21,734 bases of DNA, taken from JAMCZU01 sp964479405 (lineage in GTDB: Bacteria > Patescibacteriota > UBA1384 > UBA12157 > JAENIV01). The notes beneath the pieces are model-generated. The model searched no databases, had not been told where the DNA came from, and saw nothing but the letters and a program-made list of their open reading frames with translations. Numbering within the stretch: the stretch's first letter is position 1; each line of letters starts with the position of its first letter. The position numbers and the translations under genes are program-made. The stretch lies in NCBI GenBank assembly GCA_964479405.1, contig CAYZMA010000016.1:1-21734 (forward strand), in the 5' to 3' direction. Positions 1 through 5,501 of this stretch are shown here, piece by piece.

Positions 1-49
1 CTTATGCTATCCTTCCCCAATGCCAAGCATTGGGGCGTGTCGCATTGCT
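1..49 (-). mobile_element. Putative end of an IS200/IS605-type element interrupting comM
   Basis: The comM reading frame leaves the family consensus exactly after the conserved Leu-Leu-Asp (expected to continue Arg-Ile-Asp-Leu-His). On the minus strand the junction is TTGAC followed by foreign sequence. Fifteen bases further in lies a perfect 9-bp hairpin, CCCCAATGC-TTG-GCATTGGGG (15-35 on the plus strand). IS200/IS605 transposons insert 3' to short TTGA/TTAC-like targets without duplication and carry a subterminal hairpin close to each end, so the geometry fits. Only 49 bases are visible and no transposase is seen, so the identity is inferred. An assembly join at a repeat could look the same. 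Confidence 0.45.
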
Positions 50-1192
50 GTCAAGCAGGGGTCCAGAGACTCTTTTTTGATATCTATTAATTTGCGACGG
101 GGTACAAATACAATTTTTTTGAGTATCGCCCAAATAACCACAAGGACAGGGATTTTGAGCGGCAATTAAAATAAATTTGGCAGGAAATTGCAAAGAGCCT
201 TGCGCCCGCGAGACAGTAATAATGCCATCTTCCAAGGGTTGACGCAAACTTTCCAAAACCGAGCGCGGAAATTCGGCAAATTCGTCCATAAATAAAACTC
301 CCCGATGAGCTAAAGTAATTTCCCCCGGACGAGGATAAGTACCACCACCCACTAGCGCCACATTTGAAGTAGTGTGGTGAGGCGCGCGAAACGGCCGAAA
401 ATTAATTACCGGCAAATCAGTTGGCAAGAGTCCCGCCACCGAATAAATTTTCGTCACTTCTAAAGTTTCGTCATTGGTCATTTCCGGCATGATGGTTGGC
501 AGTGTTCGTGCCAAAAGAGTTTTGCCGGCACCGGGCGGACCAAAGAAAAAAACATTGTGATTGCCGGTAGCGGCAATTTCCAAAGCCCGTTTTGCTTGTT
601 CTTGACCTTTAATATAGGCAAAATCAAGCTCGCTTTTTTCCGGTTGCTGGATATTAAATTTTTTCGTGTACGACGAAATGCTTTTTTCTTTTTTAAAATA
701 AAAGATCAGGTCTTTTAAATTTTCAGCTGGCCGAATAATAATATTTTTTACCAGCGATGCTTCGGGGGCATTGATAGCTGGCAAAATTATTTCTTTAAAT
801 TTCTTTTGCAAAGAGCTGGCGATTGGCAAAATGCCGTTAATGTGGCGCAAATTACCATTGAGTGAAAGTTCGCCCACAAATACAATATCTTTATCAACCG
901 GCGGAATCAATTCGGCCGCGACTAAAATACCCAAAGCAATGGCTAAATCGTAAGCCGGTCCTTCTTTTTTAATATCAGCCGGAGCTAAATTAACGGTGAT
1001 TCTTTTGGTCGGAAATTGGGCGCCGGAATTTTTAATCGCCGAACGAACCCTTTCCTTAGACTCTTCAATCGCTTTGTCAGGCAAACCGACAATCGTAAAA
1101 GAAGGAAGACCCGCCGAAATATCAACTTCCACTTCCACTGGCGTTGCCTCCAACCCAACCACAGCCGCCGAAAAAACTTTAGCAAGTGCCAT
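2..1192 (-). CDS. comM: ComM/YifB-family AAA+ ATPase (Mg-chelatase-like), C-terminally truncated
   Basis: ComM is a hexameric AAA+ helicase that promotes branch migration when incoming single-stranded DNA recombines during natural transformation. The N-terminus (MALAKVFSAAVVGLEATPVE) is typical of the family, followed by the Lon-like/ChlI N-domain. Walker A GPPGAGKT lies at residues 218-225, Walker B VLFMDEF near 299-305, and the Cys-rich NPCPCG motif at 348-352. The frame breaks from consensus after Asp381 and stops 15 codons later at 396 residues; relatives are about 500. The C-terminal Mg-chelatase domain, with sensor and arginine-finger residues, is therefore missing, and the product is probably inactive. 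The ATG start has a GAGG Shine-Dalgarno 7 nt upstream. Confidence 0.9.
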   Translation of the reverse strand: MALAKVFSAAVVGLEATPVEVEVDISAGLPSFTIVGLPDKAIEESKERVRSAIKNSGAQFPTKRITVNLAPADIKKEGPAYDLAIALGILVAAELIPPVDKDIVFVGELSLNGNLRHINGILPIASSLQKKFKEIILPAINAPEASLVKNIIIRPAENLKDLIFYFKKEKSISSYTKKFNIQQPEKSELDFAYIKGQEQAKRALEIAATGNHNVFFFGPPGAGKTLLARTLPTIMPEMTNDETLEVTKIYSVAGLLPTDLPVINFRPFRAPHHTTSNVALVGGGTYPRPGEITLAHRGVLFMDEFAEFPRSVLESLRQPLEDGIITVSRAQGSLQFPAKFILIAAQNPCPCGYLGDTQKNCICTPSQINRYQKRVSGPLLDSNATRPNAWHWGRIA

Positions 1193-1204
1193 AAATTAAC
1201 CTCA

Positions 1205-1217
1205 TATTTTTATTATA
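1205..1217 (-). promoter_or_regulatory. Candidate -10 element of comM
   Basis: On the minus strand a consensus TATAAT (1212-1217) lies 19 nt before the comM ATG. A start near 1205 would leave a short leader that still includes the GAGG ribosome site. No good -35 hexamer is visible at 16-18 bp, where the REP-like hairpin at 1238-1262 begins. The hairpin may therefore have displaced the original -35. Prediction by eye only. Confidence 0.35.
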
Positions 1218-1237
1218 CCCTGATTTCCCTACCTTAC

Positions 1238-1262
1238 CACTCCCACTTCGGAAGTGGGAGTG
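1238..1262. repeat. REP-like hairpin, left flank of the transposase gene
   Basis: Perfect inverted repeat CACTCCCACTT-CGG-AAGTGGGAGTG, with an 11-bp stem and 3-nt loop, 10 nt beyond the stop of the transposase gene. It shares its frame with the hairpin at 1955-1979: a TACC before the stem and a GGTT shortly after it. The two stems differ only at two base pairs, both changed compensatorily. This supports a conserved folded DNA or RNA structure recognised by the neighbouring REP-associated transposase. Confidence 0.85.
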
Positions 1263-1272
1263 TATGGTTGAA

Positions 1273-1941
1273 CTACCCACCATATTCATCAAGTAAAAGT
1301 TTTTTGATTAAGGATAATTGTTTTTGGTAATCAATTCTATCATGGACAAAATTTTTATATTGTTTTGGATTTAGATCAATTATTGTCTTAAAATCACAAA
1401 TTGCACTGTTCTTAGGGTTATTAATATACTCATAATATGAAGAAAATTCCCAATCTTCCGGTTTTTTCACCAAGCTAGCAGAAGTAGGGTTAAGATGGAT
1501 ATACCTAGTTAAATGCAACATTTGATCATCATTTCCTACTAAAATATTTTTAAATTTTCCTTCCCACAAAGGTCCTTTTCTTTGATGTCTAACATTAAAA
1601 TATCTTGTATAACTGTTAAAAACTTTTGCCATATATTTTGAAATACCATTTTCTTTATTCTGTTTTAAAATTAAATGAATATGTGTCGGCATAATACAAT
1701 AAGCAACAATTTCTACTAATTTTGGGCTGGTAGTCTTTAGACGATCTACAAAATGAGTCCGATATTGGTCAGCTAGCTCTAAATAATCCGAATATTTATA
1801 CAAGAATTCTGTAAATCTACAAAGATCAAATAACTCAATTATCCTTAGATAATCTTGGTCATCATTGAAAATTATATATTTAGCAATACTTCGATTTATT
1901 ATGTGATAGTATTGTTCGTTCACTAAAGGATCTTTTCTCAT
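1273..1941 (-). CDS. REP-associated tyrosine transposase (RAYT, Y1 HUH nuclease)
   Basis: Single-strand DNA nuclease of the IS200-like Y1 superfamily. RAYTs cut and join at REP hairpins and are usually single-copy domesticated genes. The HUH metal-binding motif is THIHLIL (His87 and His89), in the usual context IMPTHIHLIL. The candidate catalytic tyrosine lies in NSYTRYFN (Tyr111, or Tyr114). Other family signatures are GPLWEGKFK near 123-131 and RYIHLNP at 146-152. At 222 residues the gene looks complete. It has no clear Shine-Dalgarno. It is bracketed by two related hairpins (1238-1262 and 1955-1979), the classic RAYT arrangement. It lies between comM and the ankyrin gene on the same strand. 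Confidence 0.9.
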   Translation of the reverse strand: MRKDPLVNEQYYHIINRSIAKYIIFNDDQDYLRIIELFDLCRFTEFLYKYSDYLELADQYRTHFVDRLKTTSPKLVEIVAYCIMPTHIHLILKQNKENGISKYMAKVFNSYTRYFNVRHQRKGPLWEGKFKNILVGNDDQMLHLTRYIHLNPTSASLVKKPEDWEFSSYYEYINNPKNSAICDFKTIIDLNPKQYKNFVHDRIDYQKQLSLIKKLLLDEYGG

Positions 1942-1954
1942 ATATTTATTCTAC

Positions 1955-1979
1955 CACTTACACTTCGGAAGTGTAAGTG
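1955..1979. repeat. REP-like hairpin, right flank of the transposase gene
   Basis: Perfect inverted repeat CACTTACACTT-CGG-AAGTGTAAGTG, 14 nt upstream of the transposase start codon. Relative to the left copy the internal CC/GG pairs are replaced by TA/TA with pairing kept. In the transposase transcript this hairpin would lie in the 5' leader, so it could also control expression of the enzyme. Confidence 0.85.
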
Positions 1980-2002
1980 AGAGGTTAGAAAGTCATATTA
2001 AA

Positions 2003-2033
2003 ACAATAAAAGAAAACCCCCGATTGCTCGGGG
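2003..2033 (-). terminator. Rho-independent terminator of the ankyrin gene
   Basis: Stem CCCCGA/TCGGGG (2018-2023 and 2028-2033) with a 4-nt loop. On the minus strand it is followed by the T-rich run TTTTCTTTTATTG. It lies about 45 nt beyond the ankyrin stop codon, so it most likely ends that transcript and insulates the transposase gene. Confidence 0.7.
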
Positions 2034-2052
2034 AGATTTTAAATAAGTTCGT

Positions 2053-2066
2053 TACCGCCGGCGGTA
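2053..2066. repeat. GC-rich perfect palindrome
   Basis: TACCGCCGGCGGTA is a 14-bp perfect palindrome just after the ankyrin stop codon. It stands out from the AT-rich surroundings and is followed by a partial echo, AGCGG. It may be a short dispersed repeat or part of the 3' end structure of the ankyrin mRNA; its role is unknown. Confidence 0.55.
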
Positions 2067-2077
2067 GCGGAAGATTA

Positions 2078-2668
2078 TTAGTCATAACGGTCTGAATAAA
2101 TATTGCTGACTATTGATTTCCTATGATTAATTATAGCAGAATCTACAGGATCATCAGTGCGGTTCCAAATCGCTCCATGTTGATAGAAAAATTCTGCCAT
2201 AATTATACATCCATATCCTACCGCTAGTTCTAATGATGTTTTGCCTTTGCTATTTTTGAGATTTATATCCGCACCTTTTTCAATAAGCAATTCAGCAATT
2301 TCAATTGACACGGGAATATTTGAAGTTTTCGCCAGATGGTGCAGTGGTGCATTACCATAACTATCTAAGAGGTTTACATCCGCACCTTTTGCTATCAGAT
2401 ACTTAACCAAATTTCTTGTTTTTTGAACCGCAAGATTAAGCGGTGTTATAGTCGACCGGTTGTAATGCACATCTGCTCCATTTTCAACAAGCAATGCTAC
2501 CATTTCTTCATTACTTCTGTCAATTGCATAAAGTAGTGAATTACCACCACTACCTGGTCCATATTCTTCAGAGTTTACATCCACACCTTGGCTTAGTAAT
2601 TTTTGAACATCTTCCAGACTACCCATTTTCACTGCTTCGATTAGTTGTTCTACTTTTTGTTCCATCAT
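2078..2668 (-). CDS. Ankyrin-repeat protein
   Basis: Protein of about 196 residues built almost entirely of ankyrin repeats. At least four units are recognisable: around LIEAVKMGSLEDVQKLLSQG, SLLYAIDRSNEEMVALLVENGADV, TPLNLAVQKTRNLVKYLIAKGADV, APLHHLAKT..AELLIEKGADI, and a degenerate last unit ending in FFYQHGA. Ankyrin stacks bind proteins; no enzymatic domain, signal peptide or membrane segment is present. The partner is unknown. The start at 2668 (MMEQKVEQ) is preferred because GAGG lies 8 nt upstream. The upstream in-frame ATG at 2686 has no ribosome site and itself encodes that GAGG. Monocistronic, with its own promoter and terminator. Confidence 0.85.
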   Translation of the reverse strand: MMEQKVEQLIEAVKMGSLEDVQKLLSQGVDVNSEEYGPGSGGNSLLYAIDRSNEEMVALLVENGADVHYNRSTITPLNLAVQKTRNLVKYLIAKGADVNLLDSYGNAPLHHLAKTSNIPVSIEIAELLIEKGADINLKNSKGKTSLELAVGYGCIIMAEFFYQHGAIWNRTDDPVDSAIINHRKSIVSNIYSDRYD

Positions 2669-2690
2669 TTTCTTAACCTCTTTCAAGTTG

Positions 2691-2720
2691 TTTAGGTACT
2701 TTCCTATAAAACTACCTAAA
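2691..2720. promoter_or_regulatory. Operator-like inverted repeat in the ankyrin gene leader
   Basis: TTTAGGTA (2691-2698) and TACCTAAA (2713-2720) form a perfect 8-bp inverted repeat with a 14-nt spacer. It begins at the edge of the predicted -10 box and covers the expected transcription start. The half-site spacing (22 bp centre to centre, about two helical turns) suits a dimeric repressor. It could alternatively form an mRNA leader hairpin. Confidence 0.5.
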
Positions 2721-2748
2721 CTATATCAAAAAACACCCTAATAATCAA
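2720..2748 (-). promoter_or_regulatory. Sigma70-type promoter of the ankyrin gene
   Basis: On the minus strand TTGATT (2743-2748) and TATAGT (2720-2725) are separated by 17 bp, matching consensus at 4/6 and 5/6 positions. The start would fall near 2713, inside the inverted repeat at 2691-2720. This is the best promoter match I see in the window. Confidence 0.55.
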
Positions 2749-2759
2749 GTATTTCAGTA

Positions 2760-3000
2760 TATTCCAATCATCATATGAGCATGAAATAGTGGTTTAATAG
2801 GCAACTGATAATTACAGGACTTACGCAGTTTATACTGTCATTCTCGAGTCGGATGGTAATCCGACATCGGGAATCTAGATTCCAGATAAGGAGTCCCTCC
2901 TTTCTGGAATGACAAAGTGCGTGAATCATATCAATTGTTTTTTATGCTCATTTTGCGTTGGAACTGGCATCTATTTCATGCTCATCTTGTATTGGACAAG
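2760..3000. repeat. Relic of a non-coding mobile element (MITE-like) in a 365-base gene-free stretch
   Basis: The gene-free stretch 2687-3051 holds nested inverted repeats and no open reading frame of note. The outer pair is ATGAGCATGAAATAG (2775-2789) and its perfect complement (2971-2985). With a 1-nt offset the match also includes TCCAAT (2763-2768) and ATTGGA (2991-2996). A further imperfect 19-nt direct copy of the right arm lies at 2944-2962. Inside is a second pair, TTACGCA (2821-2827) and TGCGTGA (2918-2924). This layered structure suggests one element inserted in another, without a transposase. Confidence 0.55.
2836..2914. repeat. Palindromic intergenic repeat with TGTCATTC/GAATGACA ends
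   Basis: A 79-bp unit bounded by TGTCATTC (2836-2843) and GAATGACA (2907-2914). It contains two hairpins: GTCGGAT-GGTA-ATCCGAC (2848-2865), extended outward by a near-complementary ATTCTCGA/TCGGGAAT, and ATTCCAGA (2879-2886) with TCTGGAAT (2903-2910). Repeats ending TGTCATTC...GAATGACA are common dispersed palindromic elements in many bacterial genomes. That identification is from memory of the family, not a search. Confidence 0.65.
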
Positions 3001-3051
3001 ACTATTTCTGTCATTACCAAGAATTTTTTGTTAAAATAAAAAAGAGGTGTT

Positions 3052-3441
3052 ATGGAAAATTTAAAACCACACTCAAAATCAATCCGCATGTTTTATTTCT
3101 GGTCAGGTATAATTGCCACCATTGCTTATAGAATAATCATTGTTTTTTCCGATATACAAATGTTCTGGATAAAATTTTTTTGGTATATCGGTACAATCGG
3201 TTTTGTAATTTACTTTGTTCATCGCTATCAGATTTCTGAAAAAAGAACGCAACTAATAAAACAACATGATTTAGAACAGAAAGTGGCTCAACTAAATGAG
3301 GTTACGAGTGACGACAAAGAAGCTTTAAATTATATTATTAAATCACTTGGGGTCTCCCACGAACGCTGGAATTACATTATTATTTTTGTCTCTTCCGCCC
3401 TGGCATTGCTAGCCGGCATTTATTTGGATTTTATAAAATAG
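3052..3441 (+). CDS. Small membrane protein of unknown function
   Basis: 129 residues with about three membrane segments: roughly residues 14-32 (FYFWSGIIATIAYRIIIVF), 37-57 (MFWIKFFWYIGTIGFVIYFV) and a C-terminal one at 107-127 (YIIIFVSSALALLAGIYLDF). The stretch between (58-105) is charged and helical, and rich in Gln, Lys and Glu (KQHDLEQKVAQLNEV), which suggests a cytoplasmic coiled coil. I recognise no family. The ATG has AGAGG at good spacing. It is followed 38 nt later by another small membrane protein on the same strand, possibly co-transcribed. Confidence 0.75.
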   Translation: MENLKPHSKSIRMFYFWSGIIATIAYRIIIVFSDIQMFWIKFFWYIGTIGFVIYFVHRYQISEKRTQLIKQHDLEQKVAQLNEVTSDDKEALNYIIKSLGVSHERWNYIIIFVSSALALLAGIYLDFIK

Positions 3442-3443
3442 TG

Positions 3444-3449
3444 TATAAT
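3444..3449 (+). promoter_or_regulatory. Candidate -10 box before the second membrane-protein gene
   Basis: A consensus TATAAT preceded by TG sits just after the stop of the upstream gene and 31 nt before the next ATG. No convincing -35 hexamer is visible at 16-18 bp, so this is tentative. Confidence 0.28.
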
Positions 3450-3479
3450 AAAAATGAAAATAAAAAATAAGGAGGGTTT

Positions 3480-3704
3480 ATGTTTTCAAAAAGAGACTAC
3501 GACAAAATCTCTTTCAAGGGAGTGGGTCTAGCTTTCATTGTCTTGGGTATACTAATTTGCGGTTTTGCCTTTGCCGCATGGGTCTTGCGTTACTTTGGCT
3601 TTGACAATGTCTGCGCGTTGCCATTTTTCAAAGTAATGGGCGCAATTATGATCATCGGTTTTGGTTATTTAATCTTGGAAATAGACCTTTTAAGAAAAAA
3701 ATAA
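3480..3704 (+). CDS. Very small two-helix membrane protein
   Basis: 74 residues, unrecognised. Two hydrophobic helices at about 14-38 (KGVGLAFIVLGILICGFAFA and onward) and 50-69 (FKVMGAIMIIGFGYLILEID). The first dozen residues and the tail (LLRKK) are polar and basic; the positive-inside rule favours both ends in the cytoplasm. It has a strong AAGGAGG site 7 nt before the ATG, so it is likely well translated. Its stop lies 2 nt from the convergent end of miaA. Confidence 0.7.
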   Translation: MFSKRDYDKISFKGVGLAFIVLGILICGFAFAAWVLRYFGFDNVCALPFFKVMGAIMIIGFGYLILEIDLLRKK

Positions 3705-3716
3705 TTTTATTTTTTT
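3695..3716. terminator. Possible bidirectional A/T-rich terminator
   Basis: AAAAAAATAA (3695-3704) and TTATTTTTTT (3707-3716) form a perfect 10-bp inverted repeat exactly where two convergent genes end. It would give an A/T-only hairpin with T tracts on both strands. Such stems are weak, so true termination function is uncertain. Confidence 0.35.
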
Positions 3717-4588
3717 AGAAATTTTTTGATTAACTTTTCAGCGTCCTCGTATTTTTGGACCCATTTAATATCTTTATTTTTTCTAAACCAAGTTTCTTGC
3801 CGACGAACATAATCGTGAGTATTGGTTTTGATTTTTAATATTGCCTCTTTTAATTCAACTCGGCCTTGCAGATAATCAATGATTTCTTTATAACCAATAG
3901 TATTTAAAGCAGGCAGATCGGGCGGATATTTTTTAAGAAGGATTCTGACTTCTTCAACCAAACCAGCCTTTATCATTTGATCAATTCGCGCGTCAATTTT
4001 TGAATATAAAGTTTGACGATCGGTTTTAATACCAATAATTAATATTTTAAACGGTGATTTTTTCTTTTTATTTAACTCAACTGACGGTCGTCTACTTAGT
4101 GATACAATCTCTAATGCCCGAATGATTCTTCTTTTATTTTGCGGATCAATTTTTAAAGCTAATTCTGGATTTAATTTTGTTAATTTTTGATAGAGTTCTA
4201 AAGTATTTTCTTTTTCTAAATTTTGCCTAAATTTTATACTTTCTTTTTGAATGTTAGGAAGGACGAAGCCATACAAAACAGCATCTAAATAAAGTCCCGT
4301 TCCACCAACTAGAACAGGTAAAGATTTTTCTTTAAAACATTGGTCAATTAGTTCATTGGCCATTTTTTGATAATCAAAAAGAGTAAATCTTCTTGTTGGC
4401 TCAGCGATATCAACTAAGTCTTGATGAAAACTTTTGTCTTTGCCAGTGCCAATATCAAATCCTTTGTAAATTTGACGCGAGTCCACAGAAATAATTTTGG
4501 CCGGAAATTTTGAAACAATTTTTTTTGCCCAAGCAGTTTTGCCAGAACCAGTCGGTCCAATAATCGCCACGACTTTTTTATTTATCAT
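3707..4588 (-). CDS. miaA: tRNA dimethylallyltransferase
   Basis: Transfers the dimethylallyl group from DMAPP to A37 of tRNAs that read codons starting with U, which stabilises decoding. The P-loop GPTGSGKT is at 11-18 and DSRQIYKGFDIGTGK at 36-50, containing the tRNA-binding/catalytic Asp. GGTGLYLDAVLYG lies near 95-107 and the NKRRIIRALEI motif near 152-162. C-terminal YVRRQETWFRKN is the usual end signature. Length 293 is normal. The start ATG overlaps the stop of a 51-codon gene by 11 nt, indicating translational coupling; only a purine-rich GAAGAAG precedes it. Confidence 0.95.
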   Translation of the reverse strand: MINKKVVAIIGPTGSGKTAWAKKIVSKFPAKIISVDSRQIYKGFDIGTGKDKSFHQDLVDIAEPTRRFTLFDYQKMANELIDQCFKEKSLPVLVGGTGLYLDAVLYGFVLPNIQKESIKFRQNLEKENTLELYQKLTKLNPELALKIDPQNKRRIIRALEIVSLSRRPSVELNKKKKSPFKILIIGIKTDRQTLYSKIDARIDQMIKAGLVEEVRILLKKYPPDLPALNTIGYKEIIDYLQGRVELKEAILKIKTNTHDYVRRQETWFRKNKDIKWVQKYEDAEKLIKKFLKK

Positions 4589-4733
4589 CTTCTTCTTGAA
4601 TTTTTATCTTTTTTTCTTTTTCTTTTATTATTTCTTGCAAACGAAAAACTGACCGACCAGAGATTTTTTGACCTCGACGTTTTTTATCCTCTTTTTGCTT
4701 TAGTTCTTCTTCTAAATTATTTAAATCGTCCAT
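4578..4733 (-). CDS. Small charged protein coupled to miaA
   Basis: A 51-codon frame starting at ATG 4733, 7 nt after the dodecin stop, and ending at TAA 4578, overlapping the first codons of miaA by 11 nt. The product runs from MDDLNNLEEELKQKEDKKRR through GQKISGRSVFRLQEIIKEKE to KKIKIQEEDDK. It is highly charged and predicted helical, with an acidic start, a basic centre around SGRSVFRLQ and a Lys/Glu-rich tail. I recognise no family. The exact fit between dodecin and miaA, with a stop-start overlap, supports a real gene. The lack of a good Shine-Dalgarno argues for caution. Confidence 0.6.
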   Translation of the reverse strand: MDDLNNLEEELKQKEDKKRRGQKISGRSVFRLQEIIKEKEKKIKIQEEDDK

Positions 4734-4740
4734 AAATTTA

Positions 4741-4944
4741 TTATCGCTCTACTTCAAAAGCAATTTTTACATTGGCATTCCAACGAACAATTTTACCATT
4801 TTCCACTTTGGCTGTCAGTCCTATAACGTCAATGCCAGTCACGTTTCTAACAGTCTTATGGGTGCAGGAAAGTGCATGTTTGATTGCGTCTTCAATTGAT
4901 GTTTCGCTCGTGCCAATTCCTTCAATAATTTTAATCGCCGCCAT
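4741..4944 (-). CDS. Dodecin-family protein, Trp-less variant
   Basis: 67 residues with the dodecin fold signature: the first strand IKIIEGIGTSETSIEDAIKH, then the helix and KTVRNV, then GKIVRWNANVKIAFEVER. Dodecins assemble as hollow dodecamers that store and quench flavins or CoA. In flavin-binding members a Trp follows RNLR (RNLRWFEV); here the segment reads RNVTGIDV, so that Trp is Gly37. A Trp is present elsewhere (55). The ligand may therefore not be flavin; Trp-less relatives include calcium-binding dodecins. Excellent AAGGAG at 4 nt before ATG. First gene after the tRNA, followed by the small gene and miaA. Confidence 0.85.
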   Translation of the reverse strand: MAAIKIIEGIGTSETSIEDAIKHALSCTHKTVRNVTGIDVIGLTAKVENGKIVRWNANVKIAFEVER

Positions 4945-4975
4945 TTTTCTCCTTAATAGTTAATTATTTTTATTT

Positions 4976-5061
4976 TGGTGCCCGCGGGAGGATTTGAACC
5001 TCCACATCCTTTCGGACACATGGTCCTAAACCATGCATGTCTTCCGTTCCATCACGCGGGC
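4976..5061 (-). tRNA. tRNA-Leu (anticodon UAG), CCA encoded
   Basis: The acceptor stem GCCCGCG/CGCGGGC, discriminator A and an encoded CCA (4976-4978) are visible. The anticodon arm CATGG-TTTAGGA-CCATG gives UAG, which reads CUA and, by wobble, CUN leucine codons. A long variable arm with a GAAA loop, as in class II tRNAs, precedes the T arm GGAGG-TTCAAAT-CCTCC. The gene lies 11 nt after comEA and 31 nt before dodecin, inside an apparent operon, so it is probably processed from a longer transcript. It covers a spurious antisense frame. Confidence 0.96.
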
Positions 5062-5072
5062 AGATATTATTT

Positions 5073-5501
5073 TTATTGTCCCACTGTAATTAAATCTTTT
5101 AAATCTTCAAAACTTTTATCCCCGATACCTTTAATATTTTTTATTTCCTCAATTGTTTGAAAACCACCATTTTCAGCGCGATAGGAAATGATGTCGGCCG
5201 CGCGCGCCGGACCAATATTTGGTAAAGTGTCCAATTCTTCGGCCGTCGCAGAATTTAGATTAATTTTATCACTTTCGTCAGCTTCATCATTAGTGGATAT
5301 TCCTGCCACTTGCGATTGTTGACTCAATTCCGATCTTAATAATTCATTTTGATTTTTAAGTTCCGTAATTTCTTGATTTTCTTGAATTTTTTTTGTTCCC
5401 CGAACCTTGTCCTGCCAAACAACCCAAACACCAGTAGCAATAATAACAACCAAAACTACACCAATCAACCATTTATATTTGTAAAGAAATTGATCATTCA
5501 T
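5073..5501 (-). CDS. comEA: ComEA-like membrane-anchored DNA-binding protein
   Basis: Receptor that binds incoming double-stranded DNA at the outer membrane face in transformation. One N-terminal membrane anchor (about residues 11-29, WLIGVVLVVIIATGVWVVW) is followed by a coiled coil (about 37-62, ITELKNQNELLRSELSQQ), a linker, and a ComEA-type tandem helix-hairpin-helix domain. That domain starts at INLNSATAEELDTLPNIGPA (80-99), with the second hairpin IKGIGDKSF at 123-131. The SLBB domain of long ComEA proteins is absent and replaced by the coiled coil. Its ATG overlaps the recG TGA (ATGA), indicating coupling. The tRNA-Leu gene follows directly. Confidence 0.88.
   Translation of the reverse strand: MNDQFLYKYKWLIGVVLVVIIATGVWVVWQDKVRGTKKIQENQEITELKNQNELLRSELSQQSQVAGISTNDEADESDKINLNSATAEELDTLPNIGPARAADIISYRAENGGFQTIEEIKNIKGIGDKSFEDLKDLITVGQ

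Noticed and set aside
1016..1330. Plus-strand frame of 104 codons across the comM start
   Set aside because: It is antisense to conserved comM sequence, has no ribosome site, and its product is low in recognisable features; a shadow frame.
1238..1979. CRISPR array or CRISPR-like repeats
   Set aside because: Only two copies, 692 bp apart, flanking a RAYT gene; no spacers or cas genes anywhere in the window.
2687..3051. Hidden small gene or structured RNA in the gene-free stretch
   Set aside because: No frame with a ribosome site and more than a few codons was found; the structure is explained better by nested inverted repeats.
4975..5160. Plus-strand frame beginning MVPAGGFEPPH
   Set aside because: This is the well-known false translation of a tRNA gene (tRNA-Leu, minus strand).
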